This document shows, one piece after another, positions 6,533 through 12,597 of a DNA stretch of 12,737 nucleotides. The stretch spans positions 1-12,737 of the forward strand of contig JALVWW010000109.1 in the NCBI GenBank assembly GCA_027023175.1, given 5' to 3'. Under the pieces are notes generated by a model. It was not told the DNA's origin, did not search any database, and worked only from the letters and a program-made list of their open reading frames with translations. The first letter of the stretch is position 1. Every line of letters starts with the position of its first letter. The DNA is from Campylobacterales bacterium. GTDB taxonomy: Bacteria; Campylobacterota; Campylobacteria; Campylobacterales; JALSKU01. The translations under genes and the position numbers were made by a program.

Positions 6533-7838
6533 TTATTTCTCCATAAAGCACCATACGCTTTGGATTGTTTATAACAACATCTATAGTTTTGCCGAGATAC
6601 TCTTCACTCCCTTTAGCTTGAATCATAAAGTTATTGTCACTTCTTCCGGCTATTATGCCGCCACTTTTCAACTCTTCAAAAAGCACACTAAAAGTCTTGC
6701 CCTTTTGTTTTAAACTTATTTCATCTATTATTTTAGTATGTAAATCCTGCAAAGTTTTCAGTCTGCTACTGGCTATATCACTTGGTATCTGATCTTCAAA
6801 TTCCGCAGCTTTGGTTAGGGGTCTTGGGGAGTATTTAAAAGAGAACATTTGCTCAAATCTAACCTTTTCAACCACATCCAAAGTATCTTCAAAGTCTTTA
6901 TCATTTTCACCGGGAAATGCCACTATGATATCTGTACTGATATGAACATCATCCACCATCTCTCTTAAACTCAAGGCTCTGTCCAAAAACCACTCTTTTG
7001 TGTAGCCTCTTTTCATTCGTTTCAAAACTTCACTTGATCCGCTTTGAAGGGGCATGTGCATAGATTTGCATATTTTTGGGTTGGTTGCGAAAACTTTTAA
7101 AAACTTATCATCCATATGCAAAGGGTGAGGAGAAGTAAACCTTATCCTTTCAACTCCGTCAACTTCACTCACCATTTCCAACAAATCACTAAAATCCATC
7201 TTTTTTAAACTCTTGTCACTAAATCTGGCTCCATAATTATTGACATTTTGCCCAAGCAAAAATATCTCTTTTGCTCCGTTTCTCACAGCTTTTTTTACTT
7301 CATTTATAATGATAGAAGGCGGTATGGATATCTCATCACCTCTGGTGTGGGGCACTATGCAGTAGGTACATTTTTTATCACACCCTATGGAGATATTTAT
7401 ATATGCCTTATAAAGTGAACTTCTAAATTCACCGAAGGCATACTCACTCTCATCATAGTTGATATCCACATCTACAAACTTTTCCTCTTTGATGGCTTTT
7501 GTTATTTTGGATACATTTCTTGCTCCCAAAACAAAACTGACACTTGGAGCTTTTTTAAGTATTTCTTCGCCCAAATGACTGGCAGTACAGCCACAAATTC
7601 CTATCTTTGCATTCTCTTTTTTTATTTTGTTAAATGCTCCGATTTCCGAAAAAAGTTTATGAACCGGCTTTTCTCTGACACTGCATGTGTTTATAAGTAT
7701 CAAGTCAGCTTCATTTGCCTTGTCGGTTATCTTGAAGTTTTCTTTCTGGGTCAGTTCAGCTATCATGTGCTCACTGTCACGCACATTCATGGCGCAACCC
7801 AAAGTCTCAACATATAGCTTTTTACTACTGTTTTGCAC
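6516..7838 (-). CDS. miaB: tRNA-2-methylthio-N6-isopentenyladenosine synthase MiaB
   Basis: Radical-SAM enzyme that methylthiolates i6A37 in tRNAs reading UNN codons. The 440-aa protein has the standard three domains. The UPF0004 domain carries cluster cysteines C15 (YVETLGCAMN), C52 (NTCSVRE) and C84 (CGC). The radical-SAM domain has C153, C157 and C160 (GCDKKCTYCIVPHTRG). A C-terminal TRAM domain follows at about residues 375-437. The TLGCAMN and NTCSVREK motifs separate it from RimO. The start is GTG at 7836-7838, with AAGGA about 5 nt upstream and 8 bp after the HP0268-type gene, so the two are probably co-transcribed from the promoter near 8122. It overlaps the downstream DUF374 gene by 17 bp. 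Confidence 0.97.
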   Translation of the reverse strand: MQNSSKKLYVETLGCAMNVRDSEHMIAELTQKENFKITDKANEADLILINTCSVREKPVHKLFSEIGAFNKIKKENAKIGICGCTASHLGEEILKKAPSVSFVLGARNVSKITKAIKEEKFVDVDINYDESEYAFGEFRSSLYKAYINISIGCDKKCTYCIVPHTRGDEISIPPSIIINEVKKAVRNGAKEIFLLGQNVNNYGARFSDKSLKKMDFSDLLEMVSEVDGVERIRFTSPHPLHMDDKFLKVFATNPKICKSMHMPLQSGSSEVLKRMKRGYTKEWFLDRALSLREMVDDVHISTDIIVAFPGENDKDFEDTLDVVEKVRFEQMFSFKYSPRPLTKAAEFEDQIPSDIASSRLKTLQDLHTKIIDEISLKQKGKTFSVLFEELKSGGIIAGRSDNNFMIQAKGSEEYLGKTIDVVINNPKRMVLYGEIIEQRV

Positions 7839-7846
7839 AAATATCC

Positions 7847-8089
7847 TTAGAGTATATGTATCTCGTAAATATAGTCATTATCATCGAGAGTATATTTTAT
7901 CTCTCTAAGATACACACTGTATCCAAGCTCTTCAAAATGCTCTACAAGAGCTACCAAATCTTTATGAGAGTTATCTTTGTCAAAATAAAATATTTTTTGC
8001 CCTTCGTTTTTAACTATCTCTTCTATTTTTTCAAGTTTTATTTTTTTCGGTTTAGTGTCCAATGCAGCTCTAGCCAATTTAAGTTCCAT
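7847..8089 (-). CDS. HP0268-family small nuclease-like protein
   Basis: An 80-aa protein (MELKLARAALDTKPKK...) resembling H. pylori HP0268 in length and pattern: an N-terminal beta-strand with a basic stretch, the FYFDKDNSHKDL segment, and the end DNDYIYEIHIL (YELHII in HP0268, from memory). HP0268 has been reported as a Smr-like-fold nuclease with DNA-nicking and purine-biased RNase activity; activity of this homologue is inferred. The frame opens 14 codons earlier at 8131, but I chose the ATG at 8087-8089. It has GAGGA directly upstream and gives exactly the family length, whereas the longer version would run through the probable promoter. It is the first gene of the leftward run, 8 bp before miaB and divergent from nusA, a phylum-conserved arrangement. 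Confidence 0.85.
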   Translation of the reverse strand: MELKLARAALDTKPKKIKLEKIEEIVKNEGQKIFYFDKDNSHKDLVALVEHFEELGYSVYLREIKYTLDDNDYIYEIHIL

Positions 8090-8121
8090 ATCTTCCTCTT
8101 TTACATAAAATTTAGTCATAT

Positions 8122-8130
8122 ATTTTAGCA
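8122..8130 (-). promoter_or_regulatory. Candidate extended -10 promoter for the HP0268-type gene and miaB
   Basis: On the minus strand TGC-TAAAAT matches an extended -10 element (TGnTAtaaT), about 33 bp upstream of the ATG at 8089, giving a leader of roughly 25 nt. No good -35 is seen, which is normal in Campylobacterota. The element lies inside a near-perfect inverted repeat (CATATATTTT-AGC-AAAAATATG, 8117-8138). Confidence 0.45.
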
Positions 8131-8177
8131 AAAATATGATAAATTTGTGCTTTGATACTTTGGAAGTATGGTATCAA

Positions 8178-8206
8178 TTGATAATTAAGTGATTTTTATG
8201 TATAAT
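8178..8206 (+). promoter_or_regulatory. Sigma70 promoter of nusA with palindromic -35
   Basis: TTGATA (8178-8183), a 17-bp spacer and TATAAT (8201-8206) form a near-consensus sigma70 promoter about 70 bp before the nusA ATG. Transcription would begin near 8213. The -35 box is the right half of the perfect 12-bp palindrome TATCAATTGATA (8172-8183). A hairpin-capable ATACTT-TGG-AAGTAT (8155-8169) lies just upstream. Both could be repressor sites. Confidence 0.7.
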
Positions 8207-8214
8207 AATTATCT

Positions 8215-8252
8215 GCAATATTAAATCACAATCACCAGTTTTAATCTATTGC
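8215..8252 (+). other. Potential hairpin in the nusA 5' leader
   Basis: GCAATA (8215-8220) can pair with TATTGC (8247-8252), and TTAAA (8221-8225) with TTTAA (8240-8244), across a 2-nt bulge, leaving a 14-nt loop. It would start within a few bases of the predicted 5' end of the nusA mRNA and finish 25 nt before its start codon. No T-run follows, so a terminator is unlikely. It could stabilise the mRNA 5' end or take part in autoregulation. Confidence 0.4.
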
Positions 8253-8277
8253 AAAATAAAACCAAAGAGAAAAGATT

Positions 8278-9399
8278 ATGGAAAAAATTGTTGATATTAT
8301 GGAGTCAATTGCTCATGAAAAAGGGCTAAATAAAGAAAATGTAAGAGATGTAGTTGTCAAGTCTCTTTTAAATACTGCTAAAAGAGTTTATGGTGACGAA
8401 TATGAGTATGAAGTAATTATAGATGAAAAAACAAAAAATTTAAAACTTTATCAAAAAGTTGTGGTAGTAGATGATAATGACGAAAGAGCTCAGGCTGATA
8501 ATGAAAATCACATGACCCTCTCAAAGGCTAAAGAGATTGATCCGGATATTGAGGTGGGGGACGAACTTACTTATGAACTCCCTCTTGATAATTTAGGCAG
8601 AACAGCTTCAGCTGTACTTCAAAGAGAGCTTGAATTTCACATACAAAGACTTCTTGAAGATAAAATATTTGAAAAATACCAAAAAAAGATAGGCTCTTTG
8701 ATATCGGGAACTGTAGTAAGAGTGGACTTTGAAGAAAATACTTTTATTGAAATTGATGAAGTCAGAGCTATACTTCCAAGAAAAAACAGAATAAAAGGTG
8801 AAAGCTTCAAAGTAGGAAATGTTGTAAAAAGTGTGATAAGAAAAGTATACATAGATGCCAACAAGGGTATGATAGTAGAGCTTTCAAGAACTACACCGAA
8901 GTTTTTGGAAAAGTTGCTTGAACTTGAAGTGCCTGAAATCAAAGATGGAAATGTTATAGTGCACGATGTAGCGAGAATTCCGGGAGAAAGGGCAAAAGTA
9001 TCCCTTAGTTCTCATCATCCAAATATTGACCCCGTAGGTGCTACAGTAGGTACGAGAGGCGTAAGGATAATGGCTGTAAGTAAAGAGCTTAAAAATGAGA
9101 ATATCGACTGTATTGAGTACTCTAGTATCCCTGAAATTTATATCACAAAAGCTCTAAGCCCCGCAATCATCTCCAATGTAAAACTAGAAGGCAAAAAAGC
9201 CATAGTAACACTTCCAAGTGACCAAAAGTCAAAAGCCATAGGTAAAAGCGGTATCAACATAAGACTTGCCTCCATGCTGACAGGCTATGAGATAGAACTG
9301 GTTGAAAGAGAAGGTCAATCCCTCGAAAAACAAGATGATGCGACCGGTCAAGAAAAAGTTGCCGATGTAAATGCACTCAAGTCACTTTTTGGAGAATAA
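8278..9399 (+). CDS. nusA: Transcription termination/antitermination factor NusA (short form)
   Basis: RNA-polymerase-bound factor controlling pausing, intrinsic termination and antitermination. The 373-aa protein contains the N-terminal RNAP-binding domain (about 1-130), an S1 domain (about 138-203, starting GSLISGTVVRVDF), and two KH domains. Marker segments are ARIPGERAKVSL (232-243), the KH1 loop VGTRGVRI (257-264) and KH2 AIGKSGINIRLA (320-331). The two C-terminal acidic repeats of E. coli NusA (495 aa) are absent, which is normal outside Gammaproteobacteria. ATG at 8278 is preceded by a purine-rich AAAGAGAAAAGA ribosome site. It has its own promoter at 8178-8206 and is followed 13 bp later by the MoeB-like gene, so read-through transcription is likely. 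Confidence 0.97.
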   Translation: MEKIVDIMESIAHEKGLNKENVRDVVVKSLLNTAKRVYGDEYEYEVIIDEKTKNLKLYQKVVVVDDNDERAQADNENHMTLSKAKEIDPDIEVGDELTYELPLDNLGRTASAVLQRELEFHIQRLLEDKIFEKYQKKIGSLISGTVVRVDFEENTFIEIDEVRAILPRKNRIKGESFKVGNVVKSVIRKVYIDANKGMIVELSRTTPKFLEKLLELEVPEIKDGNVIVHDVARIPGERAKVSLSSHHPNIDPVGATVGTRGVRIMAVSKELKNENIDCIEYSSIPEIYITKALSPAIISNVKLEGKKAIVTLPSDQKSKAIGKSGINIRLASMLTGYEIELVEREGQSLEKQDDATGQEKVADVNALKSLFGE

Positions 9400-9412
9400 T
9401 CAAAGAGCTGCC

Positions 9413-10213
9413 ATGAATGATACTCAGATAGAAAGGTATGCCAGACATATCATACTTGAACATATTGGCATCGAAGGACAAAGAAAGCTTTTAAATTCAA
9501 AAGTTCTCATTATTGGAGCGGGAGGACTTGGAAGTCCTGTTGCTCTATACCTTGCAGCAGCCGGAGTTGGCACTATAGGCATAGCAGATGCCGATACTGT
9601 CGATCTTAGCAATCTTCAAAGACAGGTTATCCACACTACAAATGATATAGGAATCCCAAAAGTAACTTCAGCAAAAAACAAAATGGTTGCAATCAACCCT
9701 GATATAAAAGTAGTAACTTACCAAACTTTCATCAACAAAGAAAATATAAAAGATATCATAAAAGAGTATGATTTTATCATAGACGGCTCAGACAATTTTG
9801 CAACAAAATTTCTTATTAATGATGCATGTGTACTTATGAAAAAGCCCTTTTCTCACGGTGGAATTTTAAGATTTACCGGACAGAGTATGACAGTGCTACC
9901 GGGCAAGTCGGCATGCTATGCATGTGTATTTGACTCTCCTCCTCCGCCTGAGAGCACTCCTACTTGTTCAAGTGCGGGAGTTTTAGGAACTATTGCTGGA
10001 ATGTTAGGAACTATACAAGCTACTGAAGCTATCAAATATCTTACAGGTTGCGGTGAACTTTTAAGTGACAAACTTCTTATATTTGATGCATTGAGTATGG
10101 ATTTTGACAAAATCAATGTCAAAAAAAATGAAGAGTGTAGAGTTTGTGGTAAAAACGGTATAAAAGAGTTGATAGAATATAAAATGCAAGAGTGTGATAT
10201 GGAGGAAATATGA
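9413..10213 (+). CDS. MoeB/ThiF/HesA-family E1-like adenylyltransferase
   Basis: Activates the C-terminal Gly-Gly of a small ubiquitin-like sulfur carrier (MoaD, ThiS or similar) by adenylation, preparing it for thiocarboxylation. The 266-aa protein has the nucleotide loop GAGGLGS (35-41), the NLQRQ arginine finger (R70), DGSDN (124-128), two zinc-binding CxxC pairs (C168/C171 and C242/C245) and the conserved Cys of PTCSSAGV (C185). The start is ATG at 9413 (MNDTQIERYARHIIL, a typical MoeB beginning) with AAAGAG upstream. An earlier in-frame ATG at 9371 lies within nusA. It overlaps the TusA-like gene by 4 bp (ATGA), so a sulfur-relay role is likely. Motifs do not decide between molybdopterin, thiamine and sulfur-amino-acid synthesis, and no ubiquitin-like carrier is encoded in the window. 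Confidence 0.9.
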   Translation: MNDTQIERYARHIILEHIGIEGQRKLLNSKVLIIGAGGLGSPVALYLAAAGVGTIGIADADTVDLSNLQRQVIHTTNDIGIPKVTSAKNKMVAINPDIKVVTYQTFINKENIKDIIKEYDFIIDGSDNFATKFLINDACVLMKKPFSHGGILRFTGQSMTVLPGKSACYACVFDSPPPPESTPTCSSAGVLGTIAGMLGTIQATEAIKYLTGCGELLSDKLLIFDALSMDFDKINVKKNEECRVCGKNGIKELIEYKMQECDMEEI

Positions 10214-10437
10214 ATAGCATAGTTAAAGATTTTAGAGGCATAAAATGTCCGGTAAATTTTGCAAAAACAAAAATGGTACTTGCTGATATGAAAAGTGGAG
10301 ATATACTTGAACTTTACATCGATGATGGTTCAGCCATAAAAAACCTTCCAGGCTCGGTTGAAAAAGAGGGGCACAAAGTTATCTCAAAAGAGGAAGAAAA
10401 AACAGGCGGCTGGAAAATAACCATAAAAAAATCCTAA
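10210..10437 (+). CDS. TusA/SirA-like sulfur carrier, CPVNF variant
   Basis: A 75-aa protein of the TusA fold (beta-alpha-beta-alpha-beta-beta). The active-site cysteine is C13 in DFRGIKCPVNFAKTK, followed by the usual GDILELYIDDGSA strand and an N-P-turn helix (AIKNLPGSVEKEGH). Family members accept a persulfide on this cysteine and pass it on. Classical TusA has CPxP; here the second proline is replaced by Asn-Phe, a variant I associate with TusA-like proteins encoded beside E1-like and sulfur-assimilation enzymes. That association is from memory. The start ATG overlaps the MoeB-like stop (ATGA), and AGGAGG-like purines (ATGGAGGAA) precede it, so the two are translationally coupled. The stop codon lies in a 7-bp repeat array shared with the convergent permease gene. 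Confidence 0.85.
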   Translation: MNSIVKDFRGIKCPVNFAKTKMVLADMKSGDILELYIDDGSAIKNLPGSVEKEGHKVISKEEEKTGGWKITIKKS

Positions 10438-10460
10438 ATCCTACTCACTTCTTACTTCTT
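10433..10460. repeat. 7-bp tandem repeat array (ABCC) at a convergent gene junction
   Basis: Units CCTAAAT (10433-10439), CCTACTC (10440-10446), ACTTCTT (10447-10453) and ACTTCTT (10454-10460). The array covers the whole 14-bp gap between the TusA-like and permease genes and contains both stop codons. On the minus strand it reads AAGAAGT, AAGAAGT, GAGTAGG, ATTTAGG, similar in style to the AGTAAAGG/AGGTAAGG units at 2292-2328. Confidence 0.7.
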
Positions 10461-11417
10461 TGCTCTAGCAAAATGAGGATTGAGTTTCAAAAGTAAAAGA
10501 TCAGCTACAACATTACCCAAAAGTGTCAAAAATGTAGAAATGATAAGTATCCCCATGATAACTGGATAGTCTCTACTCATTGCACTTTGAAAAAACAAAA
10601 GTCCCATGCCATTTATAGAAAAAATTGATTCTAGTATTACACTTCCTCCTATCATTCCGGGCAATGAAAGACCGAGTATGGTAATGATAGGAGGGTATAG
10701 ATTGGGTAAAATAAATCTTTTAAAGATTATCTTTTCATCCAAACCTCTGCTTTTTGCAAAAAAGATATAATCACTCTTTAAAATATCAAGGCTCAAACTT
10801 CTTACATACATACTAAGTGTTCCCACTCCTCCAAAAACCATAACAAATATGGGAAGTACTAGGTGCCAAGCATAGTCTATATACCAATAGATCCCTTTTT
10901 TCGGCTCAAGCGAATGAAGTCCCGATATAGGAAACCAGTTTAAATAAACCGCAAAAAAAGATATAAGCAAAAGTGCCAGATAAAACGAAGGCATAGCATA
11001 ACTGACAAGAGATAACTGTTTGATGGACTTATCAAAGGCAGTTCCCTGTTTTAGAGCTGACTTGATACCAAAATATAAAGAAAAGATAAAAACAAGTATA
11101 AGCGAGATAAAATTCATCAAAAGTGTGATACCTATGCGACTCAGTATCTCATCTTTTACCATTTTTCCGCTTGCAAAAGAGACTCCAAAATCTAAATGAA
11201 ACATAGCCCAAACCCATGAAAAATACTGTACTATCAAAGGTTTGTCAAGTCCGTAAATTTTTTTGAGATGCTCTATGGACTCTTTAGTGATATTTGGATT
11301 TAACTCTCCACTTGCAAAAAATGAGTTTGGTGCTACATGAATAGCGATAAAAGAGATAAGAGATATGATAAACATCATCAAAGCTATATAGGACAATTTT
11401 TTGAAAAATAGTTTCAT
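10452..11417 (-). CDS. DppB/OppB-type ABC transporter permease (orphan)
   Basis: A 321-aa inner-membrane permease of the peptide/nickel importer family. TM1 lies at about residues 10-28 and is followed by the DppB-type periplasmic loop (IYGLDKPLIVQYFSWVWAMF, DFGVSF). Five more helices follow. The cytoplasmic EAA loop, which docks with the ATPase, is at 216-239 (DYIFFAKSRGLDEKIIFKRF). The family's closing motifs ESIFSINGMG (263-272) and RDYPVIMG (282-289) are intact, so it looks functional. A complete transporter needs a DppC-type permease, ATPases and a binding protein, and none is present here. ATG start with a weak AGG site, 7 bp after the DUF420 gene, so it is probably co-transcribed. The last residue and stop lie in the repeat at 10433-10460. 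The substrate cannot be told. Confidence 0.92.
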   Translation of the reverse strand: MKLFFKKLSYIALMMFIISLISFIAIHVAPNSFFASGELNPNITKESIEHLKKIYGLDKPLIVQYFSWVWAMFHLDFGVSFASGKMVKDEILSRIGITLLMNFISLILVFIFSLYFGIKSALKQGTAFDKSIKQLSLVSYAMPSFYLALLLISFFAVYLNWFPISGLHSLEPKKGIYWYIDYAWHLVLPIFVMVFGGVGTLSMYVRSLSLDILKSDYIFFAKSRGLDEKIIFKRFILPNLYPPIITILGLSLPGMIGGSVILESIFSINGMGLLFFQSAMSRDYPVIMGILIISTFLTLLGNVVADLLLLKLNPHFARAKK

Positions 11418-11424
11418 TTTTTAC

Positions 11425-11880
11425 CTACAAAACAAAAAGAAATATATAAGTTGCAAAACCCATCAGAGAACTTACACACAAACCAAAAAAAACCAACACT
11501 CCAAATACTTTGTGTTTGACTCGAAAAAACCCCATATCTTTTTTAAAAGCAAAATATGACTTGATAACAAGATATATCCAACCAAACAAAGATAGAGTGG
11601 AGATGATAACATGCACTATTAGAAATTTGCTTAAAAAACTGTATGGAACTATGGAGTTTTTGGAAAATTCAGCAAACCCGCCGCTCATTCTCACTCCGGT
11701 TTCAAAAACAAAAACAACCGCCAATGATATAAAAAATATAAAAATTTGAAATCTTCTGTGGTTTTTAATATCCCCTTTTTTGGCAAACCTTATCCCCATA
11801 TAAACAAGCAAAGGAAGCAGCACAAAATATATCGTGACCAAAGTCATAAAAAGGGGTGCTCTTGTATGTAAAAATTCCAT
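11425..11880 (-). CDS. DUF420 (YozB/CtaM-like) four-helix membrane protein
   Basis: A 151-aa integral membrane protein with helices at about 9-31, 45-60, 82-107 and 125-150. Family marks are visible: the N-terminal H5, the G-D-I-K-x-H-R-R loop between the first two helices (H41), H90 in the third helix (LIVHVIIST) and H123 before the last (KHKVFGVLVF). Such spaced histidines suggest metal or heme binding. The Staphylococcus aureus relative CtaM is needed for heme-copper oxidase maturation; a similar role here is inference, since no oxidase genes are nearby. ATG at 11878-11880 with AAGG upstream, about 25 bp after an extended -10 promoter. It precedes the permease gene by 7 bp. Confidence 0.8.
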   Translation of the reverse strand: MEFLHTRAPLFMTLVTIYFVLLPLLVYMGIRFAKKGDIKNHRRFQIFIFFISLAVVFVFETGVRMSGGFAEFSKNSIVPYSFLSKFLIVHVIISTLSLFGWIYLVIKSYFAFKKDMGFFRVKHKVFGVLVFFGLCVSSLMGFATYIFLFVL

Positions 11881-11906
11881 CTGTTACCTTATATCTGGCT
11901 TTTTTT

Positions 11907-11915
11907 ATTATATCA
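11907..11915 (-). promoter_or_regulatory. Extended -10 promoter for the DUF420-permease pair
   Basis: On the minus strand TGA-TATAAT is a consensus extended -10 element, 27 bp upstream of the DUF420 ATG, predicting a leader of roughly 20 nt. No convincing -35 is seen. It overlaps the last codons of the 23-codon remnant at 11908-11979. Confidence 0.6.
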
Positions 11916-11979
11916 CATCGTCAGCAAACACTTCATAATATTTTGCTTTTGTTCTGCCATACCAAATCCTTGCTATCAT
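11908..11979 (-). pseudogene. Remnant of a small MIARIW-type (ABM-fold-like) gene
   Basis: A 23-codon frame starting at ATG 11977-11979, which overlaps the TGA of the NifX-like gene as ATGA. It reads MIARIWYGRTKA then KYYEVFADDVI and stops. Small bacterial proteins of about 95-110 aa related to antibiotic-biosynthesis-monooxygenase (ABM) folds often begin MIARIWxGxT and end with a HYEV-like motif. The short product therefore looks like the two ends of such a protein joined by an in-frame loss of roughly 70 codons. That reading rests on remembered family features, not an alignment. Alternatively it is a genuine micropeptide or a chance frame. Its end overlaps the promoter of the DUF420 gene. 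Confidence 0.5.
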
Positions 11980-12395
11980 TTTGTTCCTTTATCATAAACC
12001 GGTATAGTATCAAAATACTCACCATTTTTTCTTCTGTTGACATAACTATATATTTCTTGAAATGATCTATTTAGTATCAGCAAAATATCAGATATTTTAT
12101 TAGCTTTTACAACCACAGGCTGATACTTTGTAGTTTTTGCAATTCTTTTAAAATTTGAACTTTTTTGATATGCGACAAAGATATCTACATCCTCAAGCAA
12201 ACCTATAATTGCTCTCATCTTATCTTCTTTTGCATGCCCCATATCTTTTGCGTTATTTATCCGCTTTTGTGCAAATTCATTTCCTAAATTTTCAACAATA
12301 TCATATATATAAAATGCCTCTGTATCTCCTAAGTGGCTTTTAGCAATATTTTGACCGTTGTCATTTGATCCTATACATACTCTTATCGTTTTCAT
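11976..12395 (-). CDS. NifX/NifB-type dinitrogenase-cofactor-binding domain protein
   Basis: A 139-aa protein resembling the NifB/NifX FeMo-cofactor-binding domain, an RNase-H-like fold found in nitrogenase cofactor carriers and in many stand-alone proteins of unknown role. Visible are the opening strand IRVCIGSNDNGQNIAKSHLG, where HLG replaces the usual HFG, then EAFYIYDIVEN, the GHAKEDKM segment and the late strand-helix QPVVVKANKISDIL. The central G-rich loop is weak, with DIFVAYQKSSNF in its place. No nif genes are nearby, so a nitrogenase role cannot be assumed. The ATG at 12393-12395 is preceded by AAAAAGG, which lies inside the left inverted repeat of the 12395-12621 element. Its stop overlaps the start of the deleted small gene at 11908-11979. 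Confidence 0.72.
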   Translation of the reverse strand: MKTIRVCIGSNDNGQNIAKSHLGDTEAFYIYDIVENLGNEFAQKRINNAKDMGHAKEDKMRAIIGLLEDVDIFVAYQKSSNFKRIAKTTKYQPVVVKANKISDILLILNRSFQEIYSYVNRRKNGEYFDTIPVYDKGTK

Positions 12396-12442
12396 GCTTT
12401 GCCTTTTTAGCTTTCAATCTTAATTTGACTTCGTAAATACTG

Positions 12443-12485
12443 TTCACTTTGCAGTGAAACCGACTTTTATTCACTTTGCAGTGAA
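12443..12485. repeat. Duplicated 16-bp palindromic unit
   Basis: TTCACTTTGCAGTGAA occurs at 12443-12458 and again, identical, at 12470-12485, separated by 11 bp. Each copy is itself a hairpin (TTCACT/AGTGAA arms, TTGC loop). Two palindromic copies about two helical turns apart (27 bp) could bind a dimeric regulator upstream of the NifX-like gene, or be the core of the surrounding repeat. Confidence 0.8.
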
Positions 12486-12538
12486 TGAACCGTAAATCTA
12501 CCTCACTTCATTCGCTACGATTTACTTCAGGGTACTCG

Positions 12539-12597
12539 GACTTTTTGATGTTCGTCACTAAAATCCTTGATTTTAGGACTCACATATGCAAAAAGTC
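12539..12597. repeat. Two-step inverted repeat in the fabI-NifX spacer
   Basis: Outer arms GACTTTTTG (12539-12547) and CAAAAAGTC (12589-12597) enclose an inner hairpin with arms CTAAAATC (12558-12565) and GATTTTAG (12569-12576) and a 3-nt loop. All 17 pairs are perfect. No T-run follows the inner stem on either strand. As RNA it would form an extended structure with internal loops. Confidence 0.7.

Noticed and set aside
9371..9412. Earlier start for the MoeB-like gene
   Set aside because: It would overlap the end of nusA and add a non-family leader; the ATG at 9413 gives the typical MoeB beginning.
11976..12395. Nitrogenase-associated nifX
   Set aside because: The domain resembles NifX/NifB C-termini but stand-alone versions are common and there are no nif genes in the window.
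12443..12485. Possible start of a CRISPR array (two identical 16-bp units)
   Set aside because: Only two units, an 11-bp gap instead of a spacer, a fully palindromic unit and no cas genes.
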